A stretch of DNA of 64,000 bases from Cubamyces lactineus (GCA_022376465.1 JACDTU010000006.1:310001-374000), one strand, 5' to 3'; positions 43,665 through 55,014 are shown, counted from the first letter of the stretch. Notes: generated by a model from the sequence alone, not told the origin. Program-made: numbers and translations.

Positions 43665-45705
43665 TCACTGGATGCGATCCCACTGGCGCATGCACGAGTA
43701 CCCGTTGTAGTCTAGTCGCCAATCCATCGTCAGTACATGTAGACCTCGGTATCAGTGACTTCGATACGACGTACCGAAGCTCTGCTGACGATCACAAGCA
43801 CACTTCCCTCGCGTGTATGTACCCTGGCCAGCAGGGCAGTGTATATACGGGTTGTGCTCGTACCCGATCTCGTCGAAGAAGTGGATCTGGTTCTTGTTTT
43901 GGAACAGCGCGACGGCTATACTATGGACAGGCGCGTCGCCCCACCGCTGTCGCATGCGTCGACCGTTAACATTACGTGAGCGGGCGTCAGAAACAATAGC
44001 CATACCTCGTAGTAGAAGCCGCCTGTTCTGTCGAGGTACTCGAAGAACTTCGTGTACGCCTCCCCGCGCCAAAAGTCCAAATCGGCAATCTCGAAGTTGC
44101 TCCAAACTGTCATTGACGTCAGCAAAGATATCTTCGCGTCATGGGAGAAGAGACGCACAGTGGCAGAGGTTGTACGTGTTCCCGCCGTCATCCGATAGGT
44201 ATCCCAACGCGTTGTCTTGCGCGACATACTGCGGGCTCTCCTTGACGAACTCTGCCACAAGCGCGTCAATATATGTCACGTGATCGCGTTTCTCCAGCTA
44301 GACGCGAACCTTTCACGGTGTCCCACAGGGTGGGGATGGTCGCGTGGAACTCGTACATTGTGATTGTAAACGCTGCATCGAGACTGAGCGACGAAAAGCC
44401 TCTACGTAAGAGTATCATCTTGGCGTACCGTAGGTCTTGTTGTGACGCTCCATGTAGAGGAATGGATCGAAATCAATGTCGCAATGGAAATGGACGTCAG
44501 GCCTTTGAAGTGGATGAGCTCATACACCTGGGGCGTCACAGGATAGACGACTTACTCTACCCTCCAGTACCACTTGAACTGCTCCAAGATGGGATGGCGA
44601 TAGAAGAACTGCATCACATGTCAGATGAACGTCAGCCTCTCCCCTGCATATCAAGCAATCGACTTACCCCGGAATTGAAACGGCACATGTTCCGGTAAGA
44701 CACGCTGCCGCCATAGGGAATGTTGTTCTCCATGAGCTTGTCGCGACCCTCCTTCGCCTTCTCTTCATCCACCCAGCCCGGCTGGTACCAGTGGTCCTGA
44801 GGGACTTGTCCGAAGATCACCTCGCCGTTGATGACGTTGCTCACGCGCCTGCAAACAGGAGTGGGGTCAGCTTGCTTCAAAAACGTCTCAGAGCGTCGTT
44901 CTCAGGTAGCCCGAGCCGGCTGGCCACGCTGTATTGGTAGACCCTAGATGGCATAGAAGTACGCCATACACGACTTTGCTTCATCAGATGCGCCTCGCCC
45001 ATTGCTGTTGCATTCCGCACGGGCGCAACGAACAGAGATGACCAAACACGGAATCCGGCGCGCTCGACAAGGTTCACTGCACGCGGCAGCGACGTCATTC
45101 GCGATAAGAACGGATTGACGCCGTGTATCTATCCATCGGATAGGCAGTTTGCAACCTGGAACTGCGACGCGTTGGGTATCGCGACCAGACCTCCGAAGCA
45201 ACGAGCATGCACGCCAACAATCCAGGGAAGATGGCCGCCTCGGCGCACCATGATGCCGGGTGAAAGCAACGAGCGTGTATGATCGAAAGCGAGACTCACA
45301 TCTTGAACTGGTCCGAGAACGGCTCCTCGTTGAGGAAGACCCACGGGTAGCCGTACTTCTTGTTGAAGCGGTCCTCGAGCCGCCGCACGCTCTTCACCGC
45401 GTCGTTTACGTCGTTGTTGCGCGCGAGCATGAGGAGGCACGCGTTGGCGCGCCGCGTGAGGAGAGAATTGGGGTACTCCGACGCTTCTTCCGTGCCGATG
45501 GTGCCCCCCGCGTCCGCGGACCCGCCCCAAGAGAGCTGGTTGGCGATGTTGCTGAGAGAGGTTGCGTGGCCATAGTCTTCGTGGGTGAAGCTGAGGATTG
45601 AATGCAGCCCGAGCTGGATGGCAGTTGCACGTCAGCCTCCTGAAGGCGTCGACGATCCAACTAAGCACTCACCGTAATGAAGATCACGAGAAGAATGTAT
45701 CGCAT
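43665..45705 (-). CDS. GT15 alpha-1,2-mannosyltransferase (Kre2/Mnt1/Ktr type)
   Basis: Ten exons (45705-45673, 45613-45300, 44848-44668, 44608-44556, 44502-44429, 44372-44310, 44251-44159, 44106-44006, 43946-43775, 43711-43665) give 376 aa. GT15 enzymes are Golgi type II membrane proteins that add alpha-1,2-mannose from GDP-mannose to N- and O-glycans. Residues 2-18 (RYILLVIFITLGLHSIL) form the signal anchor. Family blocks: NACLLMLARNNDV, VRRLEDRFNKKYGYPWVFLN, FGQVPQDHWYQP, YRNMCRFNSGFF, KWYWRVEPDVHFHCDIDFDP (EPD metal/donor site), FTITMYEFHATIPTLW, NTYNLCHFWSNFEIADLDFW (the Glu of SNFEI is the nucleophile position known from yeast Kre2) and a terminal DYNGYSC. Intron 2 is 451 bp, the others about 50-60 bp. 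The stem is short. Confidence 0.93.
44849..45299 (-). other. long intron 2 of the mannosyltransferase
   Basis: A 451 bp intron joins SDQFKM to RVSNVINGEV with canonical GTGAGT and TTTGCAG ends. It contains no recognised domain or terminal inverted repeat. Confidence 0.7.
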
Positions 45706-47289
45706 GGTCGTTGTCAGTTTCATCGCCATGGCTGGTATGAAAGCCAGATGTTTGGCAGCTGCAACCGCGCTCGACACAGTAGCAGTGCAGAACAGGAGGG
45801 AAAGAGACAAGGGGATACAGCGGCGGATGGACAGAGAGGAATTGGGGTGCGAGGCTGCGCAGTGGCGAGCTATTTAGCCAACGATCAATCGACTGCGCGG
45901 CTGAAACAGCCAGCTCCACTCTATCGCATGCTAGCGGCAAACATTCAGGCTCATCCATCTAGGGAAGCTGTAGCGTTCGACACGAAGGAACGCATGCTTG
46001 CGGCACCGTGTTGTTTACCATCGTTCGTTCGCGGGCTTGACTGATGGCGGTCGGTTTGTACAGAGGACGGATCAATTTCTGCTGCGCATACCATTTTCAG
46101 GCACCGAGCTCTAGATTCAATCGCGCCTCGAGCCCAGCGATCACCAATGCCGCCGGCTACTCAACGCCACCTACGTTTACTTCAAAATCCGGCAGGTCAG
46201 CCAGGCTCAGCCTTGCACCGGGACGCTCAGCGTACCATGTCAGCCGCGGGCGATCACCTTCCTATCGTCCCTCGTAGCTGCCACTGAGTTCCCCCGGCTA
46301 TCTACTACATGAAGAGCTTTGTTGAGGTCCGCGCGGTGCGGCGTGGAAGACCGTTGGAAGACATCCGCAGCACCCAGCCAACGTAAACGCGTGTAGGAAG
46401 CAGCAGAAGTAGGATTCAATGAGCCTCCTGCAGTGTTCTCGTGATCACCCTTATCTCGGGGATGTACGTCGCGTCATTGACAGTTAGCTCCATTGAGCCG
46501 GATAGGCTGCACGTTCGCCACCGGATGGTGCATTGAGCTTGAAAAGTTACTGCAAAGTCTAGTTGGGACCACGTAGCTTTGTAAGTGCGCAGACGCTAAA
46601 ACCGGCTCTTGGCAAATATTGGTCCCGGAATGTACCCTCCCTGAGCCCCAGTCACACTGAACAACGGGATCAATACGATCCGGAATCACAGTGTGACGGC
46701 TCTCTGTTGTCAATGCTGTCCGGATCCCCGACACCGAGACGGTCGGAAGGAGATACCATCCCGTCGTGAGGTCGCGAAACTCGATCTTGAACATCCGGAG
46801 GTAAGAGAAAGAGAACATCACCGCCACACAGCGTTATACCCATTCGCGTATGCAGACGGAGAAGCGAACGGCGCGCAGCTGACGATAGTAGCCGGCGTGT
46901 GGACGCGTGTGCAATGGGTAAACATTACTGATCAGGCCGCCAGGACTCGTCAGAGGCAGTTAAACGTGGAAGACCTGTACCGCTTCGCTTCGCGACAGTG
47001 TGGATTCTTGATGGATGAGCGAGTTGCAATTTCAGCCTCGCGGCCTCCACTTGGTGCGTTCGCCTTGTCAGATACTGGCTGTATGCCGTGTTAGCAAAAG
47101 AGGAAATGGCCTTACCGCATCTAGGTATCTGCTACTGGCACCGAGTACTCCATGACGTCGCTGTCCGCCCGCCCTACATTACCGAAGATAAACCACCAGG
47201 CGGCCTTTCTCTTGTTCTCTCATCATCCCGACTTCCAAACCGCAACGCTCCATTCATATCTGCGAGTTCCTACATAGCATCTAGACATC
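45706..47289. other. intergenic region
   Basis: About 1.6 kb between two divergent genes. An open frame at 46474-46827 (-) contains a stretch that looks somewhat protein-like (FKIEFRDLTTGWYLLPTVSV) but I could not extend it by splicing or recognise a family. Nothing else is supported. Confidence 0.4.
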
Positions 47290-47712
47290 ATGTCTGACAA
47301 GATCCATGAAGGCCAACATGTGTCGTAAGCGCGGTTTCACTCCCCGAGGCAGATCGTCTGGTAACCTCGAAATAGGTGGCGTTGGGGTGGAGGTAACGCC
47401 GAAGGCGACGTCGCAGAGATTGTTGAAGAGGGAAAGGCAGAGGTGACGAGTAACAAGGTAAGCCGCGGCTTTCGTATACAGTTCGTGCCAGGAGCTCAGT
47501 CAGGATGCCTATCATCCCAGGGTAACACAGTCACCCGGAACGCGAGGAAGGGTGATCCTGCAGTTAAGATCACTCGAGAGGGCGTGCGTACAGAGGATAA
47601 CTACATACCGTGTTCTACCCTTACTGACATGAATGCTCCGGCGATTGCCATGCAGAACGACGTCGTGAAGCTCGCACACGAGCTCAACGAGGTCAAGGAA
47701 ACCGAAGGTTGA
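47290..47712 (+). CDS. hypervirulence-associated TUDOR-domain-like protein (DUF2945)
   Basis: Four exons (47290-47324, 47376-47457, 47521-47583, 47656-47712) give 78 aa. The protein reads MSDKIHEGQHVSWRWGGG, then GDVAEIVEEGKAEVTSNK, then GNTVTRNARKGDPAVKI, ending in a helix NDVVKLAHELNEV. This matches the short single-domain family named after the Cryptococcus HVA1 protein (TUDOR-like fold, formerly DUF2945). Its molecular role is unclear, and the name reflects a gene-disruption phenotype in another fungus, so it should not be read as evidence of pathogenicity here. All introns are 51-72 bp with GT-AG ends. Confidence 0.85.
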
Positions 47713-47899
47713 CGGAAAGGATGCTGCGTCTCGAGCAGCTGATACCGGGTGCAACTATTGTAGGAGTTCGATTGTGAGCACGTACCGTAATGTCTCATGC
47801 CGTGTTCGGGGTGGCTCATCCCCCCGCTTCAAGGTCCTCTCCGACGCCAAACCATTGATTTGCTCTATATATACTCCAGTTCATGGTGAGTACCATATA

Positions 47900-48287
47900 C
47901 AGTCAAAAACCGTGCAACGCAACACCACCACCCAACGCAACGCCTACCCGATTAGGGATATAAGCGCTTCATAAGCGCTCAAGTGTTGCATTGGGCGATT
48001 TGCACTCTCACCTAGTTACAATGCTAAGAAATCAAGAGAAGAGCGTGAAATTTTGCATGGTAATATATAGTAGCTCTGCGCATGGTATGTGGTTGAGAAT
48101 CAATGAGAAAGCCGCTATAGTACTCAATGACTGTCTGAACTCAGCTTCACGGTGCTAGGCGCTCACTGGCGCTCACACCGCGCAACGCAACAGTTTCCGC
48201 GCTAAGACGGCGTTTATCAGCTGGAATATACTATATCTGGAAGGCGTTGCGTTGGGCGGTGGTGTTGCGTTGCACGGTTTTTGACTG
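47900..48287. mobile_element. 388-bp TA-flanked MITE
   Basis: The ends are inverted repeats of about 46 bp beginning CAGTCAAAAACCGTGCAACG, with one mismatch seen (A/G), flanked on both sides by TA (47898-47899 and 48288-48289). The interior has no transposase frame. TA duplication and a CAGT start suggest mobilisation by a Tc1/mariner-type transposase, but its ends differ from those of the Tc1 element at 55015-56632 beyond the first four bases. Confidence 0.85.
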
Positions 48288-48289
48288 TA

Positions 48290-50087
48290 CTACGCACCAT
48301 AGCCTGAGGTCGCCGTTGGTTGGACATTAGTGGATGCATGCCATAGGGTGTTGGAATGATATCGAGCGCTAAACATTCGCTATTTCGGGTCCCCCTCACA
48401 CACAGCCACCGGCATTCCCCGAGTTATCCCGCGACGCGCCGTGGCAATCCCAACACAAGGCCCGGGTGCCAGTGATCGACTGCTCTGCTTCAAGTTGACC
48501 ACATCCTCACCAGCTCCTCCGAGTCTTAGCCTCATGTTGTACGAAGTACGGAGATATTCTGACAACATCTGGCTGGACTTACAATATACACTGCTAAGAT
48601 GATCCCAGCACCTGGTATACGACGATGATGGCAAGTGCACTGAGAACACCTCCACCGAATCTCGGTGGTCTAGACTGACGAGACGCTCTTCCTATCGATC
48701 TCAGTCCGCAGTACTACTGCTAGGCTCATACATCACCATTGCATTCGTGCGGATCTCGATCGCGTGAGTCCACAGTAGAGCGCGACAACACGCGTTACGG
48801 CGTGGTAAGTACCCGTGAGGTACTCGGCACCGGCAATGAACGTATACTCTAGCACCCGCTAAACGCACGGGAATTGAGACTGCTCTGAATGGAAGTTGAC
48901 TGTGAGTGTCATACTTCTCCAGAATCTCACTTGATTCGTTCATGCATCATCTCCCGACCAATCCAGTGTATCAGGCACCCTACCGCTGTGCATATTTTTG
49001 TACCACCGCAGGCGAACAACAAACTATGAGTCTCTCCATGATATCGTGGTCAAGGACGATGCGACCGGCCTGACTTGTTCGTCTCACGGTCGGGAACCAA
49101 TGCTGCACATCTGATTGACTGAAACACAGTGCGCGACTACCGCTGTACAAGTTCAACGACATCCGAAGGTCGGAAGGACGATCGCCACGATCGAGCCAGT
49201 GCTTGAAACGACCGACCGTCACTACCTCAGTGAGCTATACTGGTCAATGCCATTTCGCACACAGCCGTATCGGCGGAATGGCAACGCTACCGTATGAAAG
49301 GGATAGCGAAGCAGCCGCCGAACGGAATGGTGTAAGCGATGAGAAAGGACTGCCAGAGAGCAGATGCCCCCCTGGTCCAAACAGGAAGACTATGTAATAA
49401 CCAAAGGGCGACAATGAACAGCCGTATGCCTCTACAAACCCGCCTATATCATCCTCACACCACCCCCATCGCACGCTACAGGATTCCAGATCGTAGTTAC
49501 GGGGCCCAGGGGATGGATGGCGACGGGCCTGGCTGGATGACGGGCTCAGCCGTACACAGGGCGCTACTGACGCCGGCACCATGACAGTGGGCCCACCGAC
49601 CACTCCCGCCCGCACACGGCCACAGAGACGCGGCTGCAGGCTGGCAGCTACAGGGGGCTCAGTACCCCCTAGACGTGAACAGCAACCGCGGCCCGTTCTC
49701 CAGCGCTGCGCCTGAGAAGCCCACGTAGCGCCAGCTCTATTAGGAAATTTGGTGATAGGCGAATGGCGGGGATGCCTCGAGGCTCACACCCCCTCGAAAC
49801 CGTGTACATATGCTCCCACAGCACATGTTGCTGAACCGTAGTATGCTACACCGCGGCGACCACGTCCTCTCCCGCTCACCGGTGAACGCTCACCGGTGAA
49901 TGACCCACACAGGTAGCACAGGGCGCTTATGACGCCAGGAAATTTTCTTAGTGCAAGTGATCGGGCGGCTGAGGTCAACTGTACAGAACCACATTGCCAA
50001 CTGTACAAAACCACCAAACACCGGCCACTCCGCTGAAGCACGAAGGAGTGCCCTCTTTGCCTTCCACCGTATACGTACGCGGTAACT
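48290..50087. other. gene-poor stretch, includes the presumed LINE 5' region
   Basis: No gene is supported. Near the right end lie two exact tandem copies of CGCTCACCGGTGAA (49873-49886 and 49887-49900) and two near copies of CAACTGTACAGAACCAC about 23 bp apart (from about 49977). These could belong to the 5' UTR of the LINE whose ORF1 starts near 50088. The LINE 5' boundary could not be placed. Confidence 0.4.
49873..49900. repeat. two tandem 14-bp copies with an internal palindrome
   Basis: CGCTCACCGGTGAA occurs twice in direct succession, and each copy contains the palindrome TCACCGGTGA. It lies about 190 bp upstream of the LINE ORF1. Confidence 0.6.
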
Positions 50088-50171
50088 ATGGCCCTGAGCA
50101 CGGAGGACGAACCCACGGCACCGATCCCGCCGCTGATCGATGACAACGTCTCGGTACGCCCCTGGTAGACA

Positions 50172-51395
50172 ATGGGGTCTCACCCGGTGCTAATGGTGCG
50201 GATGCTGCAGACGCCACCCACTCACACAGCGGGCTCGCAGGAAACAGAGACCGATGAGACCCACACTGCAGTATGTCCCTCGGTAGCCGGTGCTTTGCTA
50301 CCCACATACCGACGATCTATGATACGTCAGACGGCCAGCACTTTTGCGCAGCTCCTGCGGCGACCCACCGAGCCTGCCACCCTGGATGCGCTCGCAACGC
50401 CTGCTGGATCAGTAGAAGCCTCAAAAGGGAAGCAACGGGCGGAAGCCATCGGTCAGCCGCTCTCTTCCCCCTCCTCCATCGCCGAGGATCTGGTTTCTGT
50501 CAACCTGACCGAGCACACCGGCCGCACGAATATCCCGGCGATCAAACAAGATGTCCGCAAGCTCGCTACTCATGTGGACAAGGAGCTCCAGTCGTACGCG
50601 GCGCAACAGAGTGCTCTGCAAGTGACAGTCATGCAGCTCACCGAGATTGTCTCCACGCTGCGCCCGACTGCGCCGAGCGCCACCTTCCCAGGACCTATCC
50701 GAGCCCTCCAGGACCGCGTCAAACGTATGGCCCAGCACTTCGAACGCCTGGATGACCAACGTGGCGCGGAACTCGACGACCTCCGAGAACAGGCAAGCAG
50801 CCTTCGCGATGACACCACGGTCATCATCCAGGGAGTTGGGAAGCTCACGGCGCTCGTCAATAACCTGCGCAGCGAGATCAGCGTGCAAAAGGCCAACGCG
50901 CTGGTGCAGGAGGGGCCTGTGGCGCTACCCCCGACGCCATCCACGCTGTCGCGCGGGAGGTCCCCCAGCCCATTCGGAGGGCCGTCGACGCCTCGGCAAC
51001 ACAACAACAGAGGCCGACAATATGGGCATATGGACGGACGTCCCTACAAGCGGCCCAGACCACTCGCACCACTAAGCGACCCCTCGTCGATCTCGACGAC
51101 ACCGCAACAGTCGACGCCGGTTTCCCCCATTGTGCGATTTGGCTCTATCACCTGGAGTGCGCAGCCGGATAGCCTCAAGAGAGAGGTTCGCGCATCGGCG
51201 CGCGGAGCGTGGGATGCACTGCCGGGGGTCTTCGAGAACATTGTCCCATTCGCCTTGGACGCACGCGACCAAACCTACATGCTCCTTCGCTTCGCCTCGC
51301 CGTACCTCGCCCAGGCCTTTGTGGATGCCTGGGTGCAGCACAAGCACAAGACGCCGGCAACGCAGAAAGCCCGGGCGGAGACAGTGGTAGCGTAG
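50172..51395 (+). CDS. LINE ORF1 protein
   Basis: An uninterrupted frame of 407 aa from the ATG at 50172. The same frame extends upstream to an ATG at 50088 but is broken by TAG at 50166-50168, one C-to-T change from CAG, so the ancestral ORF1 was probably 28 codons longer. The middle (about residues 120-240) is heptad-rich and predicted coiled coil (VRKLATHVDKELQSYAAQQ, then IRALQDRVKRMAQHFERL). A basic Ser/Pro/Arg linker follows, then a globular C-terminal segment (IVRFGSITWSAQPDSLKREV ... TYMLLRFASPYLAQAFVDAW) that could be an RNA-binding domain. No CCHC knuckle is visible. LINE ORF1 proteins bind element RNA and act as nucleic acid chaperones. Confidence 0.75.
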   Translation: MGSHPVLMVRMLQTPPTHTAGSQETETDETHTAVCPSVAGALLPTYRRSMIRQTASTFAQLLRRPTEPATLDALATPAGSVEASKGKQRAEAIGQPLSSPSSIAEDLVSVNLTEHTGRTNIPAIKQDVRKLATHVDKELQSYAAQQSALQVTVMQLTEIVSTLRPTAPSATFPGPIRALQDRVKRMAQHFERLDDQRGAELDDLREQASSLRDDTTVIIQGVGKLTALVNNLRSEISVQKANALVQEGPVALPPTPSTLSRGRSPSPFGGPSTPRQHNNRGRQYGHMDGRPYKRPRPLAPLSDPSSISTTPQQSTPVSPIVRFGSITWSAQPDSLKREVRASARGAWDALPGVFENIVPFALDARDQTYMLLRFASPYLAQAFVDAWVQHKHKTPATQKARAETVVA

Positions 51396-51471
51396 GCACA
51401 CTCCGTTACAAGTACGCTAGTATAATGTGTCCTGAGACATGTGTAGGGACGGCAGCTGAGCGAGCACGTTA

Positions 51472-52041
51472 CGCGTCCTCTCATGGAACGTCCACGGTAG
51501 CTTGGCCCTCAAAATGACAGACCCGGCATTTGTCTAAATTATGCGTGATTATGACGTGATCATGCTGCAAGAGACACACCTTCGTCCTGAGCAGGAGATG
51601 CAGCTACAAGTCCCGCTACAATACAACTGCCTTGCGCTTTCCCGCCCCCAAACAAGAGACTTCATGCATGGGGGCGCGGGACTACTCACTATCTATCGGT
51701 CCGACCTAGCCCTGATGGATGTCACCCCCGCCTACCAGCACGAATTCATTGCGGTACGGATAGGCGACGCAGTACTCCTGTCTGTATACCTCCCGCCACC
51801 CTCGTCACCCTGGCTGGAGAACTATGTGCAACCAGTCGAACAGAGTCTCCGCGAGCTCGTTCATCACTTCGTCGAGGTCCAAGGCCTACGACTCATAGCT
51901 ATGGGGGACTTCAATGCACGGGTGGGAACCCTAAGCCTTGGGGAAAGCCGCTACTCCCCGGACTCGATAGTCACAGCGCGCGGGCGACACATTATCCAGA
52001 CAGGCGCCATGTACGGCCTGCAGCTACTCAATGGCACGAAG
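51472..52041 (+). pseudogene. LINE ORF2, APE-type endonuclease, 5' fragment
   Basis: The frame opens with VLSWNVHGSLALK (the WN-x-HG motif of APE-type endonucleases). An in-frame TAA follows at 51535-51537, one C-to-T change from CAA. It then reads YDVIMLQETHL (catalytic Glu in QETHL), a central beta-strand region (FIAVRIGDAVLLSVYLPPP) and LIAMGDFNARVG (catalytic Asp/Asn in GDFNARVG). At 52041 the sequence is cut by the LTR; the open frame running on to 52083 is LTR sequence. A TGA also precedes the WNVHG segment in the same frame, so the true start cannot be placed. Confidence 0.85.
52037..52041 (+). repeat. target site duplication CGAAG, left copy
   Basis: CGAAG directly before the LTR that starts at 52042; the second copy is at 63894-63898. 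Removing the element and one copy restores the LINE endonuclease frame. Confidence 0.92.
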
Positions 52042-52492
52042 TGTTATGACGAGCCTAGATCGGTCACGCGGTGGCTGAGCTAGGGGTCACGTCGCCTCGA
52101 GGAGCAACGAAGAGGCGAGTCAGGGATCGAAGGTCTTCTGAGAAGAGGCGAGTCGGGATTCGGTGAATAGGCAATAGATAACCAGATCGAGCTGAGGTTC
52201 TTCGAAGAAGATCCTCAGCTTATATATACATGACCGAGACTAATAATAGACTGGATCAATGTTCAGTACGGCTAAGTATAGCTGGGGCTGACTGTACATG
52301 GGAATAAAGGTGACGTGTCCTGAGAATAACTGACGTGGCATGGGAGAGTAGAGCTAAGTATACAACACAGTGAGTAAGCCGCAGCAGGCTCGGCCTCCGG
52401 AACGTAAGCACGATATATAAGCATAGGACAAGTCACGAGACCAAGACGTAACCGTAACCGTAACAGTGGCCGTGTCACGCACCGTTGTAACA
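52042..52492 (-). repeat. 3' LTR of the chromovirus (451 bp)
   Basis: Begins TGTTATGACG and ends CGTTGTAACA on the plus strand. It differs from the LTR at 63443-63893 at five positions (52105, 52117, 52252, 52448, 52486), about 98.9% identity by eye. As the element is antisense, this copy is its 3' LTR. Confidence 0.93.
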
Positions 52493-52503
52493 TTACCCCC
52501 TTC
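52493..52503 (-). other. polypurine tract of the chromovirus
   Basis: Read on the minus strand GAAGGGGGTAA directly abuts the 3' LTR, the place and composition expected for the plus-strand primer of reverse transcription. Confidence 0.7.
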
Positions 52504-54597
52504 GTATGGTCGACGACGACCTCGTCGTTCACCAATAATATTCGCAATTGTTGAGCCTGTCCGGGCCCTGTAGACTGCGCGCGGGGTCGTCCATGGTAGC
52601 GTCCGCGAGTTCGACAGGGGCCTGTACTCCCCAGGGTGTGTTTGCGTGCGCGTTGATGCGCGTGTTGCCTGCCTAGGCTCAGAAGAACAAACTCGCACCT
52701 TCGCTAACTGCGCCCTCCAGCTGCCTCTTGTGCTAGTGGCCCTCGCGCGAAGGCTCTCCCTCTAATGTACTGTCTGGCGAAGCCCCTGCTCCCTCCCATG
52801 CGACTCTGCAACTCCCTTCAGTGACTTTCCCTTTGCATCTCTCTTCCATCCTGGTCTGGCGCATCGCGCAAACACATCCTGTTCCCTTGTGAGCACACTA
52901 CTCCTCCCGCAAAGACACTGCTTCTCCTGCGAAGACACCACCTCTCCCGCGAGCACTCTGCATCACTTGCGAGCTGCCTACCCTCCTCGACAGGCTATAG
53001 CAAGCCAGCGAAAGTCAGCGAAGATGGCGCTACATCATTTGCGAGCCACCCTCAAGCCAACAGGGATGTGCTAGAGCGTGGCACACTTGCTAGCCTCGCG
53101 GTGCACTTAGTGCACTCACACGGTGATGCGCATGGTGCCGGTCCAGAGTCAGAGCAGAGGGCTATCGCTGCGGTGTCTCCCCTCCTTTCCGCGGCGGTCT
53201 CGTCTACACCTTTGCCAGTCGCAACCTCGCGCGACTCTTCGCACATCCGCAGGACCCTTTGTGCAAACCTGGAGCATTCGCGCCTGCACGCTCGGACTCC
53301 TGTGGATCTCTGCCCCACTCCCCTTGCCCTCGCGGACGTGTTGTGCCCAGCTACGGACCGTATCGGCCGACGGAAACAATGCGGAATGGCGCCATATGGC
53401 GCGAGAGGTAGAGCAGAGCCTGTAGGAGGCTGCGGAGAGGTCGCGCGGTGAGCTGGCCCCGCGATGAGGCCAGGCGGCCTCGCCAAGACTTGATGGACTG
53501 TAGCACAGCATCCCCCCCCCTCCAGAGTCGAGTACCATACGCTCCTCCCTCCGGGAGCTGGCCGACAGAGAACTGGGCCCCCTTCCCCACCATACCACAC
53601 ATCCCCCCACTTCCCTTCACTACTGCTAGAGTCTTTCAGCTGCAATCCTTCTTCTGTACACACGTCCTCTGCTAATCTATAACTTGACACCTTACGAATC
53701 TTTTGCCTGCGACTGCGAACCCTGTGACTGCGAACCCTGTGACAGCGGACCCTGTGACAGCGAACCCTGCGACTACGAACTGCGAAGACAGCAAATCCCC
53801 AAAGCCTGCGAAACCTGCGAAACCCTGCGAGTTCAGAGTGCGAAGTTGCGAGTGCTACGTCTACAGGATTGTGGGAGTTTGTGTAACAGCTAGCTGCGTT
53901 CCCCTCCTTTCCTTCATATACTCTGCGACTGCTGCAAACCTGCCAACCACGAACCTGCGAAGCTTGCAATTGCGAAGTCTGCGAAGACGCGAAAACGTGA
54001 AGACGTGAAGCCTGTGGATTGCAAGGCTAGCAGTGCTCCCCTCTTTCCCTTCCCATCCAGCGAACCTGCGACATCCTCTCCCATCCTCTCCCATCTCTGT
54101 ACCCTTTGCGAGGTTGGACAATACAGATCCCCTTCCCCCCATACCCTTAGGGTCTCTCATTTGTGACATTTATGACCTTGCAAAATCTGCGAACTGCGAA
54201 CTGCGAACTGCGAACTGCGAACTGTTGCGACGACCCTGCGAAGATCTGCGAAACCACTCTGCTGCGAAACGGCGTGAAGCCACGAGGATAGACTCCGCGA
54301 AACGTTTGCGAAACCACGTGTTGCGAAAATCTGCGAAACTCCGCGACATTTGCGAAATCAACAGCCCGCGCTCCTCTCCCCTTGTCTCCTTCCCCCCTTC
54401 CTCCTCCCCAGTGTATCCGCGAACCCTTTCCCTGCGCTCTCACCGGTGTCGCATCCTTCGCAAAAGCCAGCCAACCCTCTCTACCCACTCCCTTTGGTCC
54501 TAGGCTTCGCTACGGTTCGCGCCAGACACAGGGCACCCGACTCCGACCTCCCCTCTCCTTCGCATCCTTTCCCCTCCCCCTGCCAGCAGGCCTCGAC
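52504..54597 (-). repeat. long 3' non-coding region of the chromovirus with TGCGAA-type repeats
   Basis: About 2.1 kb between the last ORF and the polypurine tract. From about 52,900 to 54,370 the plus strand is studded with TGCGAA(C/A) units: tight runs near 53,705-53,800 (CCTGTGACTGCGAA variants), 53,805-53,830 and 54,185-54,230 (GCGAACT repeated five times), with looser spacing between. The tracts are pyrimidine-rich on the plus strand. The open frames here follow the repeat and show no domain, so I treat them as non-coding. Confidence 0.65.
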
Positions 54598-55014
54598 CTA
54601 CAAAGGCTCTCGGCCTGAGTAGTATCCTTCCCTTACGGGTGGGTTAGACGCTTCAGCGTTCCTCGTCGCTTCCTCTAGCGAACTCGGGTAAAACTGCGAG
54701 TTGTTCGTCAGAGCCTGGCCATACGGGGGTGGCGGTATGACTGGGGCTTCTTCCGGGTACGCAGGTGCCGTAGTTGCAGGCCTCGTTGCGGGTTCGTAAG
54801 ACAGCGAGTGCGTTCGGAATTGAACGTCTGCAAATGGAATCCGAGGAACCGGCGCTGAGGGTCCAGGGTTGGCAGTGGCTGGACCAGCTACCTCTGGAGC
54901 GTAGGGCGTTGGTGGTCGCACTTGCCGCAGCGACGTGCGTCGCGCTACACGAGATTCGACTCCTTGTTCGCGTCGTCGCTGTATTATTGTCGCCTCTCGT
55001 GCTCGTCAGGTGTA

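Larger units (their letters stand above)
50088..52041 (+). mobile_element. LINE (non-LTR retrotransposon), 5' part
   Basis: ORF1 and the start of ORF2 (endonuclease) lie on the plus strand up to 52041, where an LTR retrotransposon is inserted. The endonuclease coding sequence resumes at 63899 after the inserted element, with CGAAG (52037-52041 and 63894-63898) duplicated. Reverse transcriptase, if present, lies beyond the window. The 5' boundary is uncertain. Confidence 0.85.

Noticed and set aside
46474..46827. 117-codon open frame on the minus strand with a protein-like stretch
   Set aside because: Could not be extended by splicing to a sensible gene and no family was recognised; left as intergenic.
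52042..52083. C-terminal end of the LINE endonuclease open frame (YDEPRSVTRWLS)
   Set aside because: This tail is encoded by the LTR, not by the LINE; the true continuation is at 63899.
53052..53969. 305-codon open frame in the 3' region of the chromovirus
   Set aside because: Its composition (RCHRVRCHRVRSHRVRS-type repeats) simply follows the TGCGAA DNA repeat, and it has no ATG-led conserved part.
52900..54370. Repeated TGCGAA units considered as a CRISPR-like or satellite array
   Set aside because: Units are short, irregularly spaced and lack uniform spacers; this is a eukaryotic retroelement interior, not a CRISPR array.
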